Assembly: GCA_030447145.1 (NCBI GenBank)
Contig: JAUJLY010000174.1
Location: forward strand, 1-6,476
DNA from: Thermomicrobiales bacterium
Lineage (GTDB): Bacteria; Chloroflexota; Chloroflexia; Thermomicrobiales; UBA6265
DNA length: 6,476 bases
Reading direction: 5' to 3'
The position numbers and the translations under genes are program-made. The number at the start of each line of letters is the position of its first letter. Positions within the stretch are counted from its first letter, which is position 1. Shown in pieces: positions 1 to 5,684 of the stretch. The notes beneath the pieces were generated by a model that saw only the letters and a list, made by a program, of their open reading frames with translations, was not told the origin of the DNA and did no database searches.

Positions 1-604
1 CCCACCCGCAGAACCGCTCGGGGCTGCGGTCCAACGGCGCACAGAGCCGACGCATTGCCTCGATCGCTTCCGGAGACTCTGCACCCACCACAATGCGATC
101 CGGTCGCTGGAAGTCCTCAATGGCGGCACCTTCCTTGAGGAACTCCGGGTTGCTCACCACATCGAACGGAACTTCGACGTTTCGCTCTTCAAGACGCCCG
201 CAGACAATCCCACGCACGCGATCCGCTGTGCCAACCGGCACGGTCGACTTATTGATAATGATTGCCGGTCGGGTGAGAAGGTCGCCGATGGTCGTCGCGA
301 CGGCCTCAACATATTTCAGGTCAGAGGATCCATCCTCGTTCGGTGGAGTACCAACGGCGATGAAGATAAACCGGCCATGATCGATGCCTTCGCGGGCATC
401 GCTCGTGAAAGAGAGGCGGCCAGCGGCGACATTCTGCTCCACCAACTCGCTCAGCCCTGGTTCGTAAATCGGAACAATGCCATTGCGAAGCTGCTCGATC
501 TTCTTCTCGTCAACATCAACGCAACAGACATCGTTGCCATTTTCGGCAAAGCAGGCGCCAGTGACGAGCCCAACATAACCGGTGCCGAAAATAGTGATGT
601 TCAT
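1..604 (-). CDS. ugd: UDP-glucose 6-dehydrogenase, N-terminal part (cut by window edge)
   Basis: This enzyme oxidises UDP-glucose to UDP-glucuronate with two NAD+, in the cytoplasm, and supplies precursor for exopolysaccharide and other glycans. I translated the minus strand from the ATG at 604-602; 201 codons lie in the window and the frame stays open to the edge. Visible signatures are the Rossmann loop GTGYVGL (residues 7-13), an acidic end of strand 2 (D30), the YEPGL substrate-loop motif (47-51), the GTPP turn (85-88), KSTVPVGT (119-126), NPEFLKEG (152-159) and DFQRPDRIVVG (164-174). The last two favour UDP-glucose dehydrogenase over the related GDP-mannose and UDP-ManNAc dehydrogenases. 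The catalytic Cys and the C-terminal UDP-binding domain, which lie about 60 residues further on in the family, are outside the window. The start is supported by an AGGAGG upstream and by the Rossmann strand beginning at residue 2. No neighbour in the window belongs to the same pathway. Confidence 0.93.
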   Translation of the reverse strand, partial: MNITIFGTGYVGLVTGACFAENGNDVCCVDVDEKKIEQLRNGIVPIYEPGLSELVEQNVAAGRLSFTSDAREGIDHGRFIFIAVGTPPNEDGSSDLKYVEAVATTIGDLLTRPAIIINKSTVPVGTADRVRGIVCGRLEERNVEVPFDVVSNPEFLKEGAAIEDFQRPDRIVVGAESPEAIEAMRRLCAPLDRSPERFCGW

Positions 605-615
605 TTACCGGAGAT

Positions 616-621
616 CCTCCT
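616..621 (-). promoter_or_regulatory. Ribosome binding site of the UDP-glucose dehydrogenase gene
   Basis: On the minus strand this reads AGGAGG, a full match to the Shine-Dalgarno core, 11 bases before the ATG at 604-602. The spacing is slightly long but fixes the start of the gene. Confidence 0.7.
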
Positions 622-880
622 GGGATGCGCCGTTTCTGGGAGCCGCAGAGACCCATGTGCATATAAGGAGCGGCCGAACGGGCGCGGATTATGGACACGA
701 ATATGATATGCCTGACGAGCACCAGTCGAGTGTACAATGCCGGGTTTCTCTTTTGGCATAACGTCTGAACTTTATCGGTATCCAGGTGATCTGGTGAATC
801 TCCGGCCCGGGGACACTTCGAAGGATCGGTTCATCGATCACTTGTTTGGCGATGCAAGACGGACCGGGAGTCCTGCGCAA
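622..880. other. Intergenic stretch without a recognisable gene
   Basis: This lies between the start of the minus-strand UDP-glucose dehydrogenase gene and the terminator of the next minus-strand gene, so it should hold the promoter of the former. On the minus strand, AT-rich words such as TATCAT and CATAAT occur about 80-110 bases before the start codon and could be -10 boxes, but I see no convincing -35 partner at 16-18 bp. Short open frames here have no ribosome binding site and no recognisable protein. A weak 5-bp inverted repeat (GATCG ... CGATC, around 826-841) is also present. Confidence 0.5.
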
Positions 881-908
881 AGAGGCCGCCCCGGTTAGGG
901 CGGCCTCT
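881..908 (-). terminator. Hairpin terminator after the FAH-family gene
   Basis: There is a perfect 11-bp inverted repeat, AGAGGCCGCCC (881-891) and GGGCGGCCTCT (898-908), with a 6-base loop. It lies 22 bases beyond the stop codon of the minus-strand FAH-family gene. Read on the minus strand, the stem is followed by TTTGCGC, so the U-tract is very short. The strong GC stem and its position suggest termination or 3'-end protection. It may also stop stray transcription from the other side, since the stem is symmetric. Confidence 0.75.
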
Positions 909-930
909 CGATCATTGACAGGGTTACCGC

Positions 931-1710
931 TTATGCGCGAACGCGGTTCTTCACCGGGTTGCGAAGCACACCGACGCCCTCAACATCAATCTCGATGACG
1001 TCGCCCTCCTGCATTGGGCCAACACCGTGGGGCGTGCCGGTCATGATGATGTCGCCGGGATTCAGGGTCATCACGCCACTCAGAAAGCTGATCAGGAAGG
1101 GGATGCTGAAGATGAGGCTCTTCGTGGATTCCGACTGGCGCGTTTCGCCGTTGAGGCGGGATTGCACCTTCACGTTGCTGACGTCCAGCTCGGTCTCGAT
1201 TGCAGGTCCAAGCGGCAGGTATGTGTCATAGCCTTTGCCACGCACCCATTGGCCATCCGCATATTGCTCGACGCGGTCGGAGACGTCGTTCCCTGCGGTG
1301 TAACCGAGCACATAGTCCAGCGCCTCCCCTTCGGAGACATCTTTCGCCTTCTTGCCGATGACCACCACGATTTCTGCCTCGTAATGCGTATCGTGATCGG
1401 GATGCGCGATCTCAATCTCCTCATTCGGACCGACAATGGCGGATTGCGGCTTCATGAACACAACCGGGGTCGTCGGCAGCTGACGGTCCTTGTCCAGCTC
1501 GGTCACGTGATCGACGTAGTTGAGACCGATCGCGATGACCTTGCCCGGTTCAACCGGTGCGTGAAGCGTCACGTCATCAAGGGACCCAACCTCGGACCCT
1601 TTCATGAGACCGGCGAAGAGGTCGCCCTCGGCCTGGTAGACCGTGGTGCCTTCAAGAACACCGTATTGCGCGTCTCCACCATCCCTGGTGGAAAATCGGA
1701 CGATCTTCAT
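931..1710 (-). CDS. Fumarylacetoacetate hydrolase (FAH) family protein
   Basis: The family contains metal-dependent C-C bond hydrolases, decarboxylases and isomerases acting on 2-oxo acids (acylpyruvases, oxaloacetate decarboxylases, 2-hydroxymuconate pathway enzymes), acting in the cytoplasm. The protein is 259 residues with a short N-terminal domain (about 1-52) and the FAH catalytic domain (about 55-257). Visible signatures are IAIGLNYVDHVTE (59-71), PVVFMKPQSAIVGP (82-95), the metal ligands E111 and E113 in YEAEIVVVIG, the third ligand D142 in GNDVSDR, the flexible-loop sequence WVRGKGYDT, and PGDIIMTGTPHGVGP near the end. I chose the ATG at 1710-1708 because the family begins with a strand like MKIVRF. 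The frame is open for 13 more codons, but those residues resemble nothing and lie at or before the probable transcription start. The exact substrate cannot be read from the sequence. It is monocistronic, with its own promoter and terminator. Confidence 0.9.
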   Translation of the reverse strand: MKIVRFSTRDGGDAQYGVLEGTTVYQAEGDLFAGLMKGSEVGSLDDVTLHAPVEPGKVIAIGLNYVDHVTELDKDRQLPTTPVVFMKPQSAIVGPNEEIEIAHPDHDTHYEAEIVVVIGKKAKDVSEGEALDYVLGYTAGNDVSDRVEQYADGQWVRGKGYDTYLPLGPAIETELDVSNVKVQSRLNGETRQSESTKSLIFSIPFLISFLSGVMTLNPGDIIMTGTPHGVGPMQEGDVIEIDVEGVGVLRNPVKNRVRA

Positions 1711-1753
1711 GATGATGCATGCTCCATGTAAAACGAGATTTTCGTACACCGCG

Positions 1754-1759
1754 ATTGTA
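1754..1759 (-). promoter_or_regulatory. Candidate -10 box for the FAH-family gene
   Basis: On the minus strand this reads TACAAT, five of six matches to the sigma-70 -10 consensus, about 44 bases before the chosen start codon. The region 16-18 bp further upstream has no good TTGACA match, so the call rests on the -10 word and position. The intergenic region is shared with the divergent gene that starts at 1815 or 1854. Confidence 0.35.
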
Positions 1760-1814
1760 TTGGGGAATGACTTTTTGCGCGAGAGCCTAGTAATGGGCGA
1801 TTCTCCATCCTACT

Positions 1815-2627
1815 ATGGGTATCCAAATCGTGACCTTTGGAACGGGGAACAGGATGCCGGAGCTCAACATTCAACTCATGGATCCCGAATCAGGTGAGGT
1901 CCTGCCCCAGCCAGAGTTGCCGGAGGACGAGGCGCTGAAGCTGCTGGAACGGGCGGACATTACCGGAGCGGAGCTGGTTCCCTGGGGAAGTAACTACACC
2001 TTCGCGGTAGCGCTTGAGGCGGAGGGAATACCAGGACATCTAGGCATCTACAAACCCAGGACAGGTGAGCGCCCGCTTCATGATTTTCGGAGCGGGTCGC
2101 TGTATGCGCGTGAACGTGCGTCGTATCTGCTGAGCCGGGCCCTCGGCTGGGATATCGTGCCGCCGACGGTGGTGCGGAACGGCCCGCATGGGATTGGCAG
2201 CGTCCAGATGTATGTTCCCGCCCAGCCGGACGTTGCGGAGGACTACGAGTTCTGGGGCGCGAGAACGCTTGAGAACGAACGGATTGTGCTCTTCGATCAC
2301 CTGGCAAACAACGCTGACAGGAAGATCACCCATTGCCTGTTGAGCACTTCCGGCAAGGTGGTCGGTATTGATCACGGCCTGACCTTCAACGAAGTGCCGA
2401 AGCTGCGGACAGTGCTTTGGCAGTTCGTCGGTCGTCCGGTCCGGGAAAGTCTGTGGAACGATGTCCAGAAGTTGGTCGCCGGGTCGCAGGAGTTGACCGA
2501 TCAGCTGGCCGAGCTCCTGACTCCCCAGGAGATTTCGGCATTTTGGGCCCGCACGCACGCAATCCTGGAGACAGGGAAATATCCAAGGCTCGATCCAAGC
2601 CGGAACGTTCCCTACGGATGGTGGTAG
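1815..2627 (+). CDS. SCO1664 family protein, PI3/PI4-kinase-like fold
   Basis: I recognise this as the SCO1664 family, a poorly understood group found mainly in Actinobacteria and also Chloroflexi, with distant similarity to phosphatidylinositol 3- and 4-kinases. The substrate is unknown. Counting from 1815 (270 residues), conserved pieces are WGSNYTF (58-63), a candidate nucleotide-binding Lys in GIYKPRTGERPLHDF (K80), GWDIVPPTVVRNGPHG (111-126), FDHLANNADRKITH (160-173) with catalytic-loop-like N166/D168, GIDHGLTF (184-191) with D186 in the place of the kinase DFG Asp, PKLRTVLWQF (195-204) and a C-terminal PYGWW. The first 40 residues are acidic, Pro-rich and not conserved. The start is uncertain: the ATG at 1815 has no visible ribosome binding site, whereas the in-frame ATG at 1854 follows GGGGA at 5-7 bases and would give 257 residues. 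Actinobacterial members often sit in other contexts, and here the gene stands alone between unrelated genes. Confidence 0.85.
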   Translation: MGIQIVTFGTGNRMPELNIQLMDPESGEVLPQPELPEDEALKLLERADITGAELVPWGSNYTFAVALEAEGIPGHLGIYKPRTGERPLHDFRSGSLYARERASYLLSRALGWDIVPPTVVRNGPHGIGSVQMYVPAQPDVAEDYEFWGARTLENERIVLFDHLANNADRKITHCLLSTSGKVVGIDHGLTFNEVPKLRTVLWQFVGRPVRESLWNDVQKLVAGSQELTDQLAELLTPQEISAFWARTHAILETGKYPRLDPSRNVPYGWW

Positions 2628-2913
2628 CTTCCGGCCGATATGATTAGCGCACGTGGCGCAGTGACCACTACAGGGACGTCGAGATGAGCCTCCTCCTGCT
2701 CAGACGATGACAGGAGCACGTCTGCAGGTCCTTCTGGTTTCCGGTCCTTAGACATGCCGCTCTGCGCCAAAGCCGTCCGAATCGGGTGAAAAGAGGTGTA
2801 TCCTCGACAATCAGGCGGGGGTGCCTCGGTATACCGCGTTATCAGTGCGCGCACCCGCAGGCGGCACAGGGCGGTGACGTCATTGCGCTGCATCACCAGG
2901 AAGGCATGAACGC
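2628..2913. other. Intergenic stretch without a recognisable gene
   Basis: This runs from the stop codon of the SCO1664-family gene to the start of the broken proline racemase gene. A 6-bp inverted repeat, CTCCTG (2693-2698) and CAGGAG (2711-2716), could be a weak terminator for the SCO1664-family gene, but it lacks a T-tract. A long minus-strand frame crosses the region, but it has no ribosome binding site, overlaps genes at both ends and resembles no family. I see no clear promoter for the downstream gene. Confidence 0.45.
2898..2904 (+). promoter_or_regulatory. Ribosome binding site of the proline racemase family gene
   Basis: AGGAAGG lies 9 bases before the GTG at 2914. It supports GTG, reading MRWNEIF, as the original start. 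Many members of this family begin with MRW or MRF. A competing GTG at 2918 in another frame has no ribosome binding site at a suitable distance. Confidence 0.5.
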
Positions 2914-3916
2914 GTGAGGTGGAACGAAATCTTTCGTGGGTCGACGCCCATGTGGCGGGCCAGGCCCTGCGCTTGATCACCTTTGGCTTGCCGAAACTTA
3001 GTGACGCACCGATCCGCAAGCAATATGAGGAGATGCAGGGGAAATGTGACCACATTCGCTCCTGTTGCTCTCCGAGCCGCGTGGCTATTCGGGAATGACC
3101 GGCGCTGTGTTGCTTCCCTCCCACGATCCCAAAATCGATTATGGGGTGATCTTCATGTCGAGCGCGGGGTACAGCCCGATCTCAGGCCATGGTCTGATCG
3201 CACTGTCGACAGCCCTGATCGAGACTGGGGCGGTGCCGATCGATGGCCCGGACACGAGGATCACATTCGACACCTTTGTTGGCCCGGTTCAGGCTCGCGC
3301 AAGTGTCGACCAGGGACGCGTTAGAGGGGTGCGCTTCCGCAATGTGCCGGCGTTTCGTCTGGTGCATGACCTTCCGATCGAGATCGACGGTCAAACGGTG
3401 CCGGTAGATATCGCCTATGGTGGGAACTGGTACGCCATAGTGAAGGCGGACGATCTCGGGGTGTCGCTGGAGGCTTCGCAGTCGGCGGAGTTGGCACAAC
3501 GGGGCATGGCCGTGATGCGGGCCGCCGAACGTGCTACGGATGTCGTCCATCCTCAAGACCCGGACCTGTCAGGACTGTATGGAGTGATTATTCTGGGGGA
3601 ACCCAAGTCCGAGGATTCCACCAGTCGCAACGCCACAGTCTATCTTGGTGGGCTGATCGACCGGTCGCCCTGCGCAACCGGGATGGCGGCAACCATGGCA
3701 TGCCTCGCAGCTGACGAGAGACTGGCGGTGGGTGCTTCCTTTATCTCGGAGAGCATTGTCGACACGACGATGTCCGGCCGGATCGTTGTGGGCACCGCCG
3801 TGGGCGAGCACCAGGGAATCGTGGTGGAAATCTCCGGTCGCGGTGCACTCACGGGGATGCATCAGTTCTTCGTAGACCCTGCTGAGTAGCGTTCCAGCGG
3901 TTTCGTACAGCTCTAG
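2914..3916 (+). pseudogene. Proline racemase / hydroxyproline epimerase family gene with two frameshifts and a late stop
   Basis: The family racemises or epimerises proline and hydroxyproline, or dehydrates trans-3-hydroxyproline, in the cytoplasm. The signal is split over three reading stretches. MRWNEIFR is encoded from GTG 2914. After one missing base near 2938-2940 follows VDAHVAGQALRLITFGLP, then DHIRS. After a second missing base near 3060-3064 follows LLLSEPRGYSGM and the rest of the domain to TAG 3887-3889. Beyond that TAG the same frame continues RSSGFVQL to a second TAG (3914-3916), and the family's DP-x(6)-GF C-terminal spacing is preserved across it. With all three repaired, the product is 334 residues, the normal family length. 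The first catalytic position is Ser (SPISGHG, codon 3182-3184) and the second is Cys (DRSPCATG, codon 3671-3673), so this is a Ser/Cys member rather than a Cys/Cys proline racemase. The longest intact piece, 3065-3889, lacks the N-terminal 50 or so residues. Sequencing error could explain the shifts, less easily the stop. Confidence 0.82.
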
Positions 3917-4017
3917 CGAGCAGCGATACAGGCGCACAAACATCCGACTACGGGGCGCCGAAGCCATGGCCAGCAGAAAGAGGTACCGCTAAACTTGCAC
4001 CGTTCGGCAGTTCTGTT

Positions 4018-4033
4018 TGTGAAATTGGTCACA
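4018..4033 (+). promoter_or_regulatory. CRP-type palindrome upstream of the atp operon
   Basis: The sequence is TGTGA-AATTGG-TCACA, a perfect match in both half sites to the CRP consensus TGTGA-N6-TCACA. CRP/FNR-family regulators are widespread in bacteria, and the recognition helix of the CRP branch prefers this word. It overlaps the likely -35 position of the promoter ending at 4054, with its centre about 35 bases before the predicted transcription start. That position suggests repression or a non-classical activation. No regulator gene is in the window. Confidence 0.55.
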
Positions 4034-4054
4034 CACGCGTTTGGGTGGTACACT
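4025..4054 (+). promoter_or_regulatory. Probable promoter of the ATP synthase operon
   Basis: An extended -10 element, TGG-TACACT, occupies 4046-4054 (TACACT matches the -10 consensus at four of six positions, plus the TGn extension). A poor -35, TTGGTC at 4025-4030, lies 18 bp upstream and is embedded in the CRP-type palindrome. The predicted transcript starts near 4061, giving a leader of about 50 bases before atpZ. A weak -35 next to an activator- or repressor-like site fits a regulated promoter. Confidence 0.45.
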
Positions 4055-4075
4055 CTCGAGTGAGACCGGCGGGGT

Positions 4076-4110
4076 GAGCGCAATACGCTCCGCTAGCAAG
4101 CGAGGGAGCG
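4076..4110 (+). promoter_or_regulatory. Leader hairpins that can cover the atpZ ribosome binding site
   Basis: CGCTC (4086-4090) pairs with GAGCG (4106-4110), and inside it CGCT (4091-4094) pairs with AGCG (4099-4102) around the loop AGCA. This stacked stem takes up half of the AGGGAG ribosome binding site (4103-4108). The same CGCTC can instead pair with GAGCG at 4076-4080 around the loop CAATA, which would free the binding site. The two folds exclude each other. The stems are short, so this is a structural suggestion only. Confidence 0.35.
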
Positions 4111-4112
4111 CG

Positions 4113-4415
4113 GTGGGCGACAACAAGCTACCAGACTTCCGAGAACATGACCGGGACATACAAGCTGTAGGAACTGCCGCTGGGCTGGGGTTTTCTCTTG
4201 TTGCGTCTCTGGTCTTTTTCATCGCCGGAGGGGCGTGGCTGGATAGCTGGCTGGGCACCCCTCCTGTGCTAATGTTGGTCGGCGTTGCCCTCGGATTGGT
4301 CGCGGCGGGTTATCAATTGTATGAGCTCACACTGCTCGGCAAGCCAGATCGCGAGAACGGTCCCATTGGCCGTGCCCTGGAGCGTCGGGCATCAGCAAAA
4401 TCAAGGCGTCGATAG
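4113..4415 (+). CDS. atpZ: AtpZ/AtpI-family protein, ATP synthase assembly factor
   Basis: Proteins of this family are encoded at the head of atp operons. They are small membrane proteins linked to c-ring assembly and, in some species, to magnesium or calcium transport. The protein has 100 residues. A charged N-terminus (1-18) precedes two membrane segments, about 20-41 (ending GGAWLDSWLGTPP, the family's conserved turn with its Asp) and about 51-73 (LVGVALGLVAAGYQLYEL). A very basic C-terminus (RRASAKSRRR) follows. I chose GTG 4113 because AGGGAG sits just before it. The frame is open further upstream to 4041, but that would place the promoter inside the gene. It is first in the operon, before atpB. 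AtpZ and AtpI cannot be told apart firmly by sequence at this level, although two rather than four membrane segments favour AtpZ. Confidence 0.85.
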   Translation: MGDNKLPDFREHDRDIQAVGTAAGLGFSLVASLVFFIAGGAWLDSWLGTPPVLMLVGVALGLVAAGYQLYELTLLGKPDRENGPIGRALERRASAKSRRR

Positions 4416-4490
4416 GCGCCTTCATACGGTCTGCAATTAGTCCAGATCGCCAAGCTCTCACTGTTTTCAAAAGAGTTGATTCGCGGGTCA

Positions 4491-4516
4491 GGAATGCACG
4501 AGCAAGATTGCATTCC
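4491..4516 (+). repeat. Perfect 8-bp inverted repeat between atpZ and atpB
   Basis: GGAATGCA (4491-4498) and TGCATTCC (4509-4516) form a perfect 8-bp stem with a 10-base loop. It lies midway in the 148-bp gap, with no T-tract after it, so it is not a standard terminator. It may act in the mRNA as a processing or stability element, or in DNA as a protein binding site. Confidence 0.6.
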
Positions 4517-4563
4517 AGCGCACACGAGCGCATGCCAGGGTTGAGGAGAGGCGCCAGCACAAC

Positions 4564-5556
4564 ATGGAACTGCATATTTCGCTTGCGGCAGAGGCACTCT
4601 TCCATTTGGGCCCGATAGCGGTCACCAACTCCATGCTTGTCATGTTCCTGGTGATGGCGGCTATCCTGCTCGTTGGTTCCTGGCTGGCCCGAAAGGCGCA
4701 GAGAGATCCCCATCCGGGTCGCGCGGTGGGTCTTGCTGAGATGCTAGTCGAGTTCCTGCTGAACCTGGTGGAGTCAACCGCGGGCAAGCGGATCGGACGC
4801 CGCATCTTCCCGTTGATCGCCGGCATCTTTATCTTCGTATTGTTCGCGAACTTCACGGGTCTCTTGCCCGGAGTGGGCACCATCTACATCAAGGAAGATG
4901 CCGAAGAAGTGGTCGCCGGTGAGGAAGCCACTCTCGAGACCACCGAAGAGCACTCGGAAGAGGAGCAGGTGGCCGGTGAGGCGGTTGCGACTGGCGAGCA
5001 TGCTGCAGAAGAAGATCCTGCTGACGAGCATGCCGCCGAAGAAGAACACCATCCGGTAAATGTGCCGTTGCTCCGCCCCCCTACAGCTGACCTGAACATG
5101 ACCTTGGCGATGTCGGTATTGACGTTCACGGTTGTCCAGATCGCCGGAGTCTCCGCCCACGGTGTGCGTGGGCGTATCAAGCACATGGCGAACCCACCGT
5201 TCCTCTTCCCGATCGAAGTCATCTCCGAACTTTCACGCATTATCTCCCTCTCCGCCCGTCTTTTCGGGAATGTCTTCGCCGGTGAAGTGCTGCTTGGCGT
5301 GATGTACGCCATTGCCGCCTCGATCAAGATCGCGGTCATCCCGGTCCTGGCACCCGTCGTGTTCCTTGGTTTGGAGACACTGTTCGGCACAATCCAGGCG
5401 CTCGTCTTTGCCCTGCTGACCTTGATCTATGTCTTTCTCGCCGCTGCCGGCCATGATGATCACGACGAGCAACATGTCGATGAGCATGACACCGTGCGGC
5501 CGGTAGAGGCTCAGGCCCACAGCTCCGGGAGGATGCCGGCAACTGCAGGCGACTAA
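4564..5556 (+). CDS. atpB: F-type ATP synthase subunit a
   Basis: Subunit a forms the two proton half-channels beside the c-ring in the membrane. The protein has 330 residues, against roughly 240-290 for common bacterial forms. Membrane segments lie near 22-42, 84-102, 175-196, 212-250 and 253-295. The essential Arg is R232 in SLSARLFGNVFAGE, followed by N236 and E241, which match the functional Asn and Glu of E. coli (N214, E219). Q278 in GTIQALVFALL matches E. coli Q252, and E271 stands where E. coli has H245, as in many bacteria. Two features are unusual. Residues 111-163 are an insertion with 22 acidic residues, 5 His and no Lys or Arg, between segments 2 and 3. The C-terminus is a 34-residue tail with HDDHDEQHVDEHD (297-309). 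PPTADLN (172-178) directly follows the insertion, so the fold resumes normally. A purine-rich GAGGAGAGG (4543-4551) lies 12 bases before the ATG, a long spacing. Confidence 0.97.
   Translation: MELHISLAAEALFHLGPIAVTNSMLVMFLVMAAILLVGSWLARKAQRDPHPGRAVGLAEMLVEFLLNLVESTAGKRIGRRIFPLIAGIFIFVLFANFTGLLPGVGTIYIKEDAEEVVAGEEATLETTEEHSEEEQVAGEAVATGEHAAEEDPADEHAAEEEHHPVNVPLLRPPTADLNMTLAMSVLTFTVVQIAGVSAHGVRGRIKHMANPPFLFPIEVISELSRIISLSARLFGNVFAGEVLLGVMYAIAASIKIAVIPVLAPVVFLGLETLFGTIQALVFALLTLIYVFLAAAGHDDHDEQHVDEHDTVRPVEAQAHSSGRMPATAGD
4996..5055 (+). repeat. Two tandem 30-bp repeats inside the atpB insertion
   Basis: The first 20 bases of each 30-bp unit (4996-5015 and 5026-5045) agree at 18 of 20 positions. 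They encode EHAAEEDPAD and EHAAEEEHHP, in frame. The unit length of ten codons suggests that the acidic, His-containing insertion of subunit a grew by in-frame tandem duplication. The two mismatches are both in third codon positions and silent, which points to selection for the peptide after duplication. Confidence 0.7.
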
Positions 5557-5574
5557 ACTTTTGCGGGTTCAGCC

Positions 5575-5640
5575 ATGGGGAAGGCCCCAGGGTTCGGGTT
5601 CGAAGCGTTGGTTTCTTTTGGATAGAGCGACATAGCTCTA
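5575..5640 (+). repeat. Two small hairpins between atpB and atpE
   Basis: TGGGG (5576-5580) and CCCCA (5585-5589) form a 5-bp stem with a 4-base loop. TAGAGC (5623-5628) and GCTCTA (5635-5640) form a perfect 6-bp stem with a 6-base loop. Neither is followed by a T-tract. They lie in the 143-bp gap upstream of the c-subunit gene, where mRNA structure often sets the high translation rate that subunit c needs. A role is inferred only. Confidence 0.4.
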
Positions 5641-5684
5641 GCAATGGGTTGATGGGGCCGCCGGCTGGATCGCGCGGCACCGAC

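Noticed and set aside
93..706. Plus-strand open frames at the start of the window
   Set aside because: They are shadows of the UDP-glucose dehydrogenase gene on the minus strand, whose motifs are unmistakable.
1027..1731. Plus-strand open frame of 234 codons opposite the FAH-family gene
   Set aside because: The minus strand here encodes a protein with all FAH-family metal ligands. The plus frame is a shadow produced by high GC.
1711..1749. Longer FAH-family protein starting at 1749
   Set aside because: The extra 13 residues are not family-like and the candidate -10 box at 1754-1759 would put the transcription start at or inside them.
2612..3124. Minus-strand open frame of 170 codons crossing the region between the SCO1664-family gene and the proline racemase gene
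   Set aside because: It overlaps the end of one real gene and the coding part of the other on the opposite strand, has no ribosome binding site at any of its ATG codons and resembles no family. A shorter form starting at an internal ATG remains possible but unsupported.
4041..4112. N-terminal extension of AtpZ from TTG 4041
   Set aside because: The predicted -10 box and transcription start lie inside it, its residues do not look like the family, and a ribosome binding site stands before GTG 4113.
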